From Dongia_B soli (GTDB taxonomy: Bacteria > Pseudomonadota > Alphaproteobacteria > Dongiales > Dongiaceae), in NCBI RefSeq assembly GCF_034044715.1, contig NZ_JAXCLW010000001.1, forward strand, positions 434,001-498,000: a DNA stretch of 64,000 bases, written 5' to 3'. Shown here one piece after another: positions 57,134-64,000 of this stretch. How positions within the stretch are numbered: position 1 is the stretch's first letter; every line of letters begins with the position of its first letter. The position numbers and the translations under genes are program-made. The notes under the pieces were generated by a model. The model did not search any database. It saw nothing but the letters and a program-made list of their open reading frames with translations, and had not been told where the DNA came from.

Positions 57134-59287
57134 ATGGCAAAGGATCCGGGGAAATCGAAAGAGCCGAAATCTTCCGGCAAGAGAAGCGTGCCCCCGATTC
57201 CGTCCCGTACCGGCCACGGTGGCGAGTTGCATCAAACCGCAGCTGGCAATATCCATGGTCGATTGACGACCAACCAGGGTGTCGTCATCTCTGACAATCA
57301 GAACTCTCTGAGGCTCGGCGAGCGCGGGACCGCTTTGCTGGAAGATTTTATCCTCCGCGAAAAGATTGCTCATTTCGATCACGAGCGTATTCCGGAGCGA
57401 ATCGTTTATGCGCGGGGTTCAGCGGCGCACGGTTATTTTCAGGTCTACAAATCTCTCTCGGCTATCACAAGGGCAGCATTCTTGCAGAACCCGCAAGAGC
57501 GGACCCGGGTCTTTGTCCGGTTCTCAACATTAACCGGCGGTGCCGGCTCTATCGACACGCCACGTGATCTACGCGGCTTTGCCGTCAAATTCTACACCTC
57601 GGAAGGCAATTTCGATCTCGTCGGCAGCAATATACCGGTCTTCTTCATCCAGGACGCAATGAAGTTCCCGGATTTGGCTCATGCGCTTAAAATGGAACCG
57701 GATCGCGGCTTTCCTCAGGCCGCAAGCGCCCATGACACATTCTGGGACTTCGTATCGCTGACGCCTGAGAGCATGCATATGCTGATGTGGGTGATGTCGG
57801 ATCGCGCTATCCCCCGGTCCTTTCGCATGATGGAAGGATTCGGCGTTCACACCTTTCGACTGATCAATGCCTGCGACGAAGCCAAGTTCGTCAAGTTTCA
57901 CTGGCGTCCGACAATCGGTTCAACCTCGCTGATCTGGGACGAGGCCGTCAAACTCGGCGGTGCGGATCCCGATTTCCATCGCCGCGACCTGTGGGAAGCC
58001 ATCGACAAAGAGCACTATCCGGAATTCGAACTGGGCTTGCAGGTCTTTGACGAAGCTTTCGCGGAAAAGCTGGACTTCGATATCCTTGATCCGACCAAGC
58101 TGATTTCGGAAGAGCTTCTTCCTTTGCAGATGGTGGGCAAGCTTGTACTGGATCGTAATCCGGACAACTTCTTCGCGGAAACCGAACAGGTGGCGTTTCA
58201 CCCCGGCCATGTCGTGCCTGGAATCGATTTCACCAATGACCCGCTTCTCCAGGGGCGGCTATGTTCCTATCTCGATGCTCAACTCATTCGCCTGGGCGGG
58301 CCCAACTTCCATGAGATCCCGATCAACCGTCCGGTTTGTCCATGGCGCAATTTTCAACGCGACGGGCAGATGCGAATGACGGTTGCGCCGGGGCAGATTG
58401 CCTATGAACCGAACAGCATCGCGCGAGACACTCCAAGGGAGTGCCCGGAAACTGGATTCCAAAGTTATCGGGCGAACTATCCCGTGGAAAGCAGCACTGA
58501 GAAGCGGCGTAGCCGAGCAGAAAGCTTCGCCGACCACTATAGCCAGGCGCGGCTGTTTTGGACCTCAATGACCCCGCCCGAGCAGCAACATATCGTCAGC
58601 GCCTTTTCATTCGAGCTCGGCAAAGTGGCGCGGCCGGCGATCCGGCAGCGGATGCTCGGCCATTTGATGACCATCCATTCGGAATTAGGGCGACGCGTTA
58701 TAGCGGCCTTGGGGGTGGAAGAAGTGGAGCCGGCGAAACCGGCGGTCCAGCCGCGGAACGATAAGCCGTCACCGGCGCTCAGCATTGTGGCGAAAGCGCC
58801 CAAGACAATTCAAGGACGCAAGATCGCCATTCTGGTCACAGATGGCAGTGACGCGGCATTCATCGGAAAATTGAAACGGCAGATCACAGGGGCTGGCGCC
58901 GAAGTGGCTGTCCTGGCCCCGCTTATCGGCGGTATTCGCACCAGCGATGGTAATCGTCTCGCGGCGGACCACGCGCTTTATGCGGGGCCTTCGGTGTTTT
59001 TCGATGCCGTTGCCATCCTACCCTCCAGCGAAGGCGTTGTTAACCTGGCTCGCGAGGCCGCCGCCATCGACTGGCTGAGAGATGCTTTCGCCCATCTGAA
59101 GGTCATCGCCTACCACACCGATGCGGCGCTTCTCTTCGAGAAAGCGCAAATCGACGTGGCAGCGGATGAGGGGATGGTCGTGCTCAATGGCAGTACGGGC
59201 GGCGTTGGTACTTTCCTCGATATGGCAAAACAACACCGAATTTGGGCGCGAGAGCCACTGGTACGTGGCGCTACGGCCAGCAAGTAG
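57134..59287 (+). CDS. katE: Large-subunit catalase homologue lacking distal catalytic His and Asn
   Basis: KatE/HPII-type protein of 717 residues: a polar leader, catalase core and C-terminal flavodoxin-like GAT-related domain (GRKIAILVTDGSDAAFIGKLKRQI). Core motifs match KatE closely (FVRFSTLTGGAGSIDTPRDLRGFAVKFYT; HDTFWDFVSLTPESMHMLMW; AFHPGHVVPGIDFTNDPLLQGRL). The proximal haem Tyr (RLCSYLD, Tyr379) and its Arg are kept. However, the distal motif, normally ERIVHARG, reads ERIVYARG (Tyr92, codon TAT), and the distal Asn, normally GNNTP, reads GSNIP (Ser165, codon AGC). Both are single-base changes from His and Asn codons. Start at 57134; an in-frame ATG at 57089 precedes it. Normal catalase activity is doubtful. 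The paoABC genes follow within 27 bases. Confidence 0.9.
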   Translation: MAKDPGKSKEPKSSGKRSVPPIPSRTGHGGELHQTAAGNIHGRLTTNQGVVISDNQNSLRLGERGTALLEDFILREKIAHFDHERIPERIVYARGSAAHGYFQVYKSLSAITRAAFLQNPQERTRVFVRFSTLTGGAGSIDTPRDLRGFAVKFYTSEGNFDLVGSNIPVFFIQDAMKFPDLAHALKMEPDRGFPQAASAHDTFWDFVSLTPESMHMLMWVMSDRAIPRSFRMMEGFGVHTFRLINACDEAKFVKFHWRPTIGSTSLIWDEAVKLGGADPDFHRRDLWEAIDKEHYPEFELGLQVFDEAFAEKLDFDILDPTKLISEELLPLQMVGKLVLDRNPDNFFAETEQVAFHPGHVVPGIDFTNDPLLQGRLCSYLDAQLIRLGGPNFHEIPINRPVCPWRNFQRDGQMRMTVAPGQIAYEPNSIARDTPRECPETGFQSYRANYPVESSTEKRRSRAESFADHYSQARLFWTSMTPPEQQHIVSAFSFELGKVARPAIRQRMLGHLMTIHSELGRRVIAALGVEEVEPAKPAVQPRNDKPSPALSIVAKAPKTIQGRKIAILVTDGSDAAFIGKLKRQITGAGAEVAVLAPLIGGIRTSDGNRLAADHALYAGPSVFFDAVAILPSSEGVVNLAREAAAIDWLRDAFAHLKVIAYHTDAALLFEKAQIDVAADEGMVVLNGSTGGVGTFLDMAKQHRIWAREPLVRGATASK

Positions 59288-59314
59288 CGCCGGCTTATTC
59301 CGGAGATAGCGGTC

Positions 59315-59950
59315 ATGCATATGGATCACGGAGCGACTAGCAGCGGTACTTTAGCCGGCGTTGGCATGAGCCGCAGGCAGCTTTTGTCCGGCACAGCTGC
59401 GGTCGCGATTGTACCGGCTTTCACCAGCATTCTCAGTCATCGTGCCGAGGGAAAAATGACGACATTGTCCACGCCTCAAGCCACCTTCGCGGAGCTTCAG
59501 GTCAATGGGCGGCAGCATCAATTAGCCCTGGATAGCAGGACGTCCTTGCTTGACGTCCTGCGCGAAAATCTACATCTGACAGGGACGAAGAAGGGATGCG
59601 ACCATGGCCAATGTGGCGCTTGTACCGTCCTGGTCGGGGGAAGAAGAGTTCTTTCATGCCTCACCTTGGCTGCGAGCGTGCGGGAACCGGTCACCACGAT
59701 CGAAGGTCTGCGGGACGCCAAGGGCGGGCTGCATCCTATGCAGCAAGCCTTCATCGATCACGATGCCTTCCAATGTGGCTATTGCACACCGGGGCAAATT
59801 CTTTCCGCAGTCGCCTGCGTCCATGAAGGACATGCGGATACGCCCGACTCAATTCGCGAATATATGAGCGGCAACCTCTGCCGCTGCGCCGCCTATCCCA
59901 ATATCGTCGCCGCCGTCCAGCAGGCCAAACCCGAGATGACCAACGTCTAA
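59315..59950 (+). CDS. paoA: Periplasmic aldehyde oxidoreductase FeS subunit PaoA
   Basis: Small [2Fe-2S] subunit of a PaoABC-type molybdoenzyme, 211 residues. Tat signal SRRQLLSGTAAVAIVPA at about residues 19-35. Then the plant-type [2Fe-2S] domain (KGCDHGQCGACTVLVGGRRVLSCL) and the second [2Fe-2S] domain (FQCGYCTPGQIL; GNLCRCAAYPNIV). E. coli PaoABC (YagTSR) oxidises aldehydes in the periplasm and has this same layout. GGAG lies before the first ATG; Met18 is an alternative start directly at the Tat motif. Only 27 bases follow the catalase homologue, so co-transcription is likely. Confidence 0.94.
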   Translation: MHMDHGATSSGTLAGVGMSRRQLLSGTAAVAIVPAFTSILSHRAEGKMTTLSTPQATFAELQVNGRQHQLALDSRTSLLDVLRENLHLTGTKKGCDHGQCGACTVLVGGRRVLSCLTLAASVREPVTTIEGLRDAKGGLHPMQQAFIDHDAFQCGYCTPGQILSAVACVHEGHADTPDSIREYMSGNLCRCAAYPNIVAAVQQAKPEMTNV

Positions 59951-59962
59951 TGGGAGCACGCG

Positions 59963-60973
59963 ATGTATCCCTTCGACTATCAGCGTATCGACACGCAACA
60001 AGCGCTCAGCGCCGCGCAACAGGACCAAAGAGGTCAAACTGGCAAGCAGACAAGCTATCTCGCCGGCGGAACGACATTACTGGATCTCATGAAACTCGGC
60101 ACGCTTGCGCCTGCAGTGGTCCTCGATATCAACGGTCTCGCACACGATTACGGCGATATCTCCTGGTCGGGCGATGAATTGAAACTGGGGGCCCTCGTCC
60201 GCATGAGCGCCGCTGCCGATCATCAACATGTTCGGACCGACTTTCCGGTTATAGCCCAGTCTCTGGAACTGGCTGCCAGTCCGCAGATTCGAAATATGGC
60301 CAGCCTCGGCGGCAACGTATTGCAGCGCACGCGCTGCAACTACTTCCGCCAACCCGGCTGGAGTGCCTGCAACAAGCGTCAGCCAGGCTCCGGATGCGCC
60401 GCCATCGAGGGCGTCAATCGCAAACACGCCATTCTGGGTGTCAGCGATCACTGCATCGCCGCCTATCCCGGCGACTTTGCCCAAGCATTGATCGCTCTCG
60501 ATGCATCGGTCGATATTCTCGGCGCCAATGGCACAAGAACGATTGGATTCGATCAACTGCATCTCACGCCGGGCACCGAACCTGAGCGCGAGACTATCCT
60601 GCTGCCGGGTGAATTGATTACGGCGTTCCACGTGCCAACCGGCCCATGGACCAAGCGATCGCTATATCTGAAAATCCGCGACCGGGAATCCTATGAATTT
60701 GCCTTGGTCTCCGCCGCGGTTGCCATGCATTTAGAAGACAATGCCATCAAAGATGTGCGTATCGCTTTGGGTGGGGTCGCAACCAAGCCGTGGCGGGCTC
60801 GTGAGGCAGAGCGGCAATTGATCGGCAATCGGCCAGGCCTCCCGGCATTTGAGGCGGCCTCGAAGATTGCTTTCGCGGGCGCCATCACTCGGCCTGGCAA
60901 TCGCTACAAAGCCGAACTCGGCCAGCAAACCCTGACCCGCGCGCTGCTTCAGCTTACCGAGATGGAGATTTAG
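59963..60973 (+). CDS. paoB: Aldehyde oxidoreductase FAD subunit PaoB
   Basis: FAD subunit of 336 residues. FAD-binding block YLAGGTTLLDLMKLG and the pyrophosphate loop NMASLGGNVLQRTRCNYFR, followed by an insertion with Cys residues (RCNYF, ACNKR, SGCAA) matching the extra [4Fe-4S] site described for PaoB and 4-hydroxybenzoyl-CoA reductase. C-terminal CO-dehydrogenase flavoprotein domain near VRIALGGVATKPWRA. No signal peptide: it would be exported folded with PaoA through Tat. GGGAG precedes the ATG. Stop directly abuts the paoC start. Confidence 0.94.
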   Translation: MYPFDYQRIDTQQALSAAQQDQRGQTGKQTSYLAGGTTLLDLMKLGTLAPAVVLDINGLAHDYGDISWSGDELKLGALVRMSAAADHQHVRTDFPVIAQSLELAASPQIRNMASLGGNVLQRTRCNYFRQPGWSACNKRQPGSGCAAIEGVNRKHAILGVSDHCIAAYPGDFAQALIALDASVDILGANGTRTIGFDQLHLTPGTEPERETILLPGELITAFHVPTGPWTKRSLYLKIRDRESYEFALVSAAVAMHLEDNAIKDVRIALGGVATKPWRAREAERQLIGNRPGLPAFEAASKIAFAGAITRPGNRYKAELGQQTLTRALLQLTEMEI

Positions 60974-63205
60974 ATGGCCGCTACAGCCCAAGCCGTGATC
61001 GGAAAGGATGTTGCCCGGATCGATGGCGAGCGCAAAGTCACCGGCGCCGCCTCCTATGGCTCCGATTTCGCCTTGCCGGATCAAACCTATGCCTTTCTGG
61101 TGACCAGCACGATCGCACATGGCCGCGTCCGCCGCATCGACGAAGCTGCCGCACGCCGTGTACCGGGCGTCATCGCGGTATATACGCATCTCGATATGGC
61201 CGGCAAGGTCAAGCCAGGCAAGCTCATGGCCGACGGCGGATATATGGGAACGAGCATTCAACCTCTGACCTCCCCCGATATCCTGCATGACGGCCAGATC
61301 GTCGCCGTCGTGGTCGGCGAGACCTTTGAATCGGCGCGCGAAGGCGCTTACCGCCTGGATATCAGCTACCACCAAGCGCCGGCCAGTGCCGGCTTTGGCG
61401 ATGCGGGCGTGGAGACTGTTGCCGCCGAAGAAGCATCGAAATCACATGAAGACCCCAAGATCGGCGATGCGGCAACGGCTTTCCAGCAAGCCGCTCTCCG
61501 TATCGATGCGTCCTACAGCACGCCGACGCAGCATCATAACCCGATCGAGCTTTTCACCACACTTTGCCATTGGTCCGATGGGAAATTGACCGTCTGGGAA
61601 TCCTCCCAGAATGTCTGGGGCTATAAATATGGCCTGGCCGAGCAGCTCGGCATCGATCCCAACGACATACGCGTCGTCTCGCCTTTCATCGGTGGCGCTT
61701 TCGGGTCGCGCGGCTCGTTGACGCCGCGGACGGCGATCATCGCCGAGATCGCTCGGCAGTTACAGCGTCCGGTCAAGCTGGCGCCGACGCGCGACCAGGG
61801 CTTCACCATCGCCACCTATCGGGCGGAAACCCGGCACCACATGAAACTGGGTGCCACACTGGACGGGAAGCTCGTCTCCCTGTCCCATGAGGCATGGGAA
61901 GTCACCAGCCGGCCGGATAATTACATGGTGTCCGGCACGAAGGCGACGACCCGGCTTTATCGTTGCCCGAACGTCTATTCCAAGGTTTCCATCGTTCATG
62001 CTGACCGAAATACGCCCGGCTTCATGCGATCGCCGCCGGAACTTCCCTATCTCTTTGCCTTGGAGAGTGCGATTGATGAACTTGCCGTTGCAGCAGGTAT
62101 CGACCCGATTGAGCTGCGGCGCATCAACGATACGCAGGTCGAGCCGATCAAGGGACTGCCCTATACCAGCCGTTCCCTGATGGCCTGCTTCGATGCCGGC
62201 GCCAAGGCTTTCGGATGGCATGACCGCAATCCAAAACCGGGTTCCATGCGCGACGGCGATTGGCTGATCGGCTGGGGCTGCGCCAGCACCATGTATCCGA
62301 CGGCCGTCGCACCGGCGGCGGCCAAAGTGCGGTTGATGCCGGATGGCAAGGCGATCGTCCAGACCGCGGCGCATGATATCGGCACGGGCGCTTATACGGT
62401 GATCGGCCAGGTCGCAGCCGAGAGATTGGGCCTGCCGCTGGAGAATATTGAGGTCCAGATCGGCGATTCCGCCCTGCCGCCAGCTCCGGTTGCCGGCGGA
62501 TCGAATACCACGGCCAGCGTTTGCAACGTCATCGCCAAGGCTTGCGACAGGTTACGACATCAGCTCTTTCAACAATCGAACGCTGCCAGCACGAAGGACA
62601 TGTCAGCCATGTCACTGGCCTCAGTTCTCGGCGATCTGCCCAAGGAGGGCATGGAAGCCTATGCCGAGAACCTGCCCCATGGAACCAAACCGGACAGCAT
62701 CGGCAAGCTCTATCAGGGTCATTCTACTTTAGCCGGCGGCTCGGAACTGAAAGACCGGATCCAGTTCGCTTTCGGTGCCGAATTCGTTGAATTGCGCATC
62801 CATCGCTTGACGAAGGAAATTCGCTGCTCCCGCCTGCTCGGGGCCTTTGCCTGCGGGCGCATCGTCAATCCGCGCACGGCTAGGAGCCAGTTGATGGGCG
62901 GCTTAATCTGGGGCTTGTCCTCCGCGCTCCATGAGGAAACCGAGATCGATCAGGCTTCAGCGCGCTACTATAACGACGATCTCGCCGAGTATCTTATCCC
63001 GGTGAACGCGGATGTGCGTCAGGTCGAGGTCCTCCTCGTCCCCGAGGAAGACAAAGCCGTCAACGATCTCGGCATCAAAGGCCTTGGCGAGCTTGGCAAT
63101 GTCGGCACGAATGCCGCCGTCGCCAATGCGGTCTATCACGCAACCGGCCTGCGTATTCGCGATCTGCCCATCCGGTTGGAGGATTTGCTGGCTATGGAAA
63201 TCTGA
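60974..63205 (+). CDS. paoC: Aldehyde oxidoreductase molybdenum subunit PaoC
   Basis: Molybdopterin subunit of 743 residues. Family blocks: ARIDGERKVTGAASYGSDF, HHNPIELFTTLCHW, SPFIGGAFGSRGSLTPRTAIIAEIAR (cofactor contact), FMRSPPELPYLFALESAIDELA, AAHDIGTGAYTVIGQVAAERLG and the catalytic Glu706 in KGLGELGNVGTNAAVANAV. It lacks the longer C-terminal features of xanthine dehydrogenase large subunits and groups with PaoC/YagR by these motifs. Maturation needs a PaoD/XdhC-type chaperone; none is encoded next to it, so the XdhC at 15030-16037 or another gene may serve. Confidence 0.94.
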   Translation: MAATAQAVIGKDVARIDGERKVTGAASYGSDFALPDQTYAFLVTSTIAHGRVRRIDEAAARRVPGVIAVYTHLDMAGKVKPGKLMADGGYMGTSIQPLTSPDILHDGQIVAVVVGETFESAREGAYRLDISYHQAPASAGFGDAGVETVAAEEASKSHEDPKIGDAATAFQQAALRIDASYSTPTQHHNPIELFTTLCHWSDGKLTVWESSQNVWGYKYGLAEQLGIDPNDIRVVSPFIGGAFGSRGSLTPRTAIIAEIARQLQRPVKLAPTRDQGFTIATYRAETRHHMKLGATLDGKLVSLSHEAWEVTSRPDNYMVSGTKATTRLYRCPNVYSKVSIVHADRNTPGFMRSPPELPYLFALESAIDELAVAAGIDPIELRRINDTQVEPIKGLPYTSRSLMACFDAGAKAFGWHDRNPKPGSMRDGDWLIGWGCASTMYPTAVAPAAAKVRLMPDGKAIVQTAAHDIGTGAYTVIGQVAAERLGLPLENIEVQIGDSALPPAPVAGGSNTTASVCNVIAKACDRLRHQLFQQSNAASTKDMSAMSLASVLGDLPKEGMEAYAENLPHGTKPDSIGKLYQGHSTLAGGSELKDRIQFAFGAEFVELRIHRLTKEIRCSRLLGAFACGRIVNPRTARSQLMGGLIWGLSSALHEETEIDQASARYYNDDLAEYLIPVNADVRQVEVLLVPEEDKAVNDLGIKGLGELGNVGTNAAVANAVYHATGLRIRDLPIRLEDLLAMEI

Positions 63206-63207
63206 CC

Positions 63208-64000
63208 TCAGATATCCTTCAGCACGTCGTCCATGGCTGCCAGGAACAGATCGGCATTTTCGCGGCTGAAGACCAGGGGCGGGCGGATCTTCAGGATATT
63301 CGCCCGTGGACCGGTTGCGCTGATAAGGATACGGCGGCGGCGCAGATCGTTCACCACGCGGGCGGTCTCCTCTGGTGCAGCTTCCTTGGTCGTGCGATCC
63401 TTGACGAATTCCACGCCAAGGAACAAGCCGGCACCCCGCACATCGCCAATGATGGAATGACGCATCGCCAGCGCCTTCAGGCCGTCGAGCAGATACGTGC
63501 CGACCATGCCGGCATTCTCCGCCAACCCTTCTCCTTCGATCACCTCCAGCACCGCGCGCCCCACGGCACAGGACACCGGATTTCCGCCGAAGGTATTGAA
63601 GTAGCGGGACTTGCGGCCAAATTCCTCGACCAGATGCGGCTGCATGACGGTGCCGGCGATCGGATGGCCATTGCCCATCGGTTTACCGATCGTCACCATA
63701 TCGGGCACCAGATCGTGGCGGGCAAAGCCCCACCAGGCTGGTCCCACGCGCCCGAAGCCGGGCTGGACTTCATCGGCGATGTAGAGGCCACCGGCCGCCC
63801 GCACGGCTTCGACCGCCGGACGCAAAAAACCCTGCGGATCCGGGAAGATACCGTCACTGGAGAAAATGCTGTCGACGAGCAGCGCCGCCGGCTCGATCCC
63901 CTTGGCCTGCATATCGGCGATCGCCGCTTTAACGCCCGCAGCGAATTCTTGGCCAATGTCACCGCCGCCGCGATAGGTATCCGGCGCCGGCACAAGACGA
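63208..64000 (-). CDS. Class-III aminotransferase, 5' end cut by window edge
   Basis: C-terminal 264 residues of a PLP-dependent class-III aminotransferase; the frame runs off the right edge. Visible: RLVPAPDTYRG, IADEVQPGFGRVG (Asp that contacts the PLP ring nitrogen), TIGKPMGNGHPIAG (Schiff-base Lys) and YFNTFGGNPVSCAVGRAVLEVIE. The segments resemble alanine-glyoxylate aminotransferase 2 and related omega-aminotransferases. An AGXT2-like enzyme could use glyoxylate from ureidoglycolate breakdown, but no direct link to the purine genes is visible. It converges on paoC with only two bases between the stops. Confidence 0.85.
   Translation of the reverse strand, partial: RLVPAPDTYRGGGDIGQEFAAGVKAAIADMQAKGIEPAALLVDSIFSSDGIFPDPQGFLRPAVEAVRAAGGLYIADEVQPGFGRVGPAWWGFARHDLVPDMVTIGKPMGNGHPIAGTVMQPHLVEEFGRKSRYFNTFGGNPVSCAVGRAVLEVIEGEGLAENAGMVGTYLLDGLKALAMRHSIIGDVRGAGLFLGVEFVKDRTTKEAAPEETARVVNDLRRRRILISATGPRANILKIRPPLVFSRENADLFLAAMDDVLKDI

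Noticed and set aside
1..64000. CRISPR arrays, insertion sequences, tRNA or rRNA genes
   Set aside because: No repeat-spacer pattern, transposase motif, terminal inverted repeats or RNA gene signature was seen on either strand.

Overview
The window looks like a chromosomal segment of an alphaproteobacterium. It carries the PhyR/NepR/EcfG general stress response, which is restricted to that class, together with purine-degradation genes of proteobacterial type, Tat-exported molybdoenzymes and a high GC content. A rhodospirillalean is my best guess for the order, but this is inference. No rRNA, tRNA, CRISPR array, transposase or prophage gene was seen.

Layout. (1) 1-5.9 kb, minus strand: a complete peptide/nickel-type ABC importer (Tat-exported binding protein, two permeases, two ATPases) followed by a cupin gene cut by the left edge. 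(2) 6.2-9.1 kb: an M32 metallocarboxypeptidase, a small secreted protein and a GntR regulator with a palindromic operator candidate. (3) 9.4-22.1 kb: a purine catabolism block. Genes uraH-xdhA-xdhB-xdhC-puuD-uraD-guaD-puuE form one tightly packed minus-strand operon. Allantoicase converges on it, a DUF1989 protein lies beyond, and LysR and GntR regulators sit upstream. Together they take guanine and (hypo)xanthine through urate, 5-hydroxyisourate, OHCU, allantoin and allantoate to ureidoglycolate plus urea. No ureidoglycolate lyase was found. (4) 22.3-26.3 kb: two small membrane proteins, a TPR-methyltransferase and glycogen synthase GlgA.

(5) 26.4-35.2 kb: a general-stress signalling island with a receiver-only regulator, a Cache/HAMP histidine kinase whose ATPase motifs look degenerate, PhyR, NepR, the EcfG sigma factor, a LonB-like protease with a degenerate AAA site, and a PAS-PAS hybrid kinase. 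(6) 35.7-53.7 kb: a six-gene, translationally coupled trehalose/glycogen operon (GH13-GlgE, TreS-maltokinase, GlgB, GlgX, TreZ, MalQ-TreY), with glycogen phosphorylase convergent at 53.7-56.2 kb. It can convert trehalose to alpha-glucan by the GlgE route and alpha-glucan back to trehalose by TreY/TreZ. (7) 56.5-63.2 kb: a DUF2934 protein, a large-subunit catalase homologue, and a PaoABC-type periplasmic aldehyde oxidoreductase. A class-III aminotransferase is cut by the right edge.

The strongest non-obvious signals are these. Five correctly oriented GGAAC-N16/17-NGTT elements (plus one near match) stand before glgA, the Lon-like gene, the trehalose operon, DUF2934, the catalase homologue and glgP, suggesting a local EcfG regulon beside its own regulators. 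The catalase homologue has lost the distal catalytic His (now Tyr) and Asn (now Ser). The histidine kinase and the Lon-like protein keep their fold and other active residues but lack key nucleotide-binding residues.
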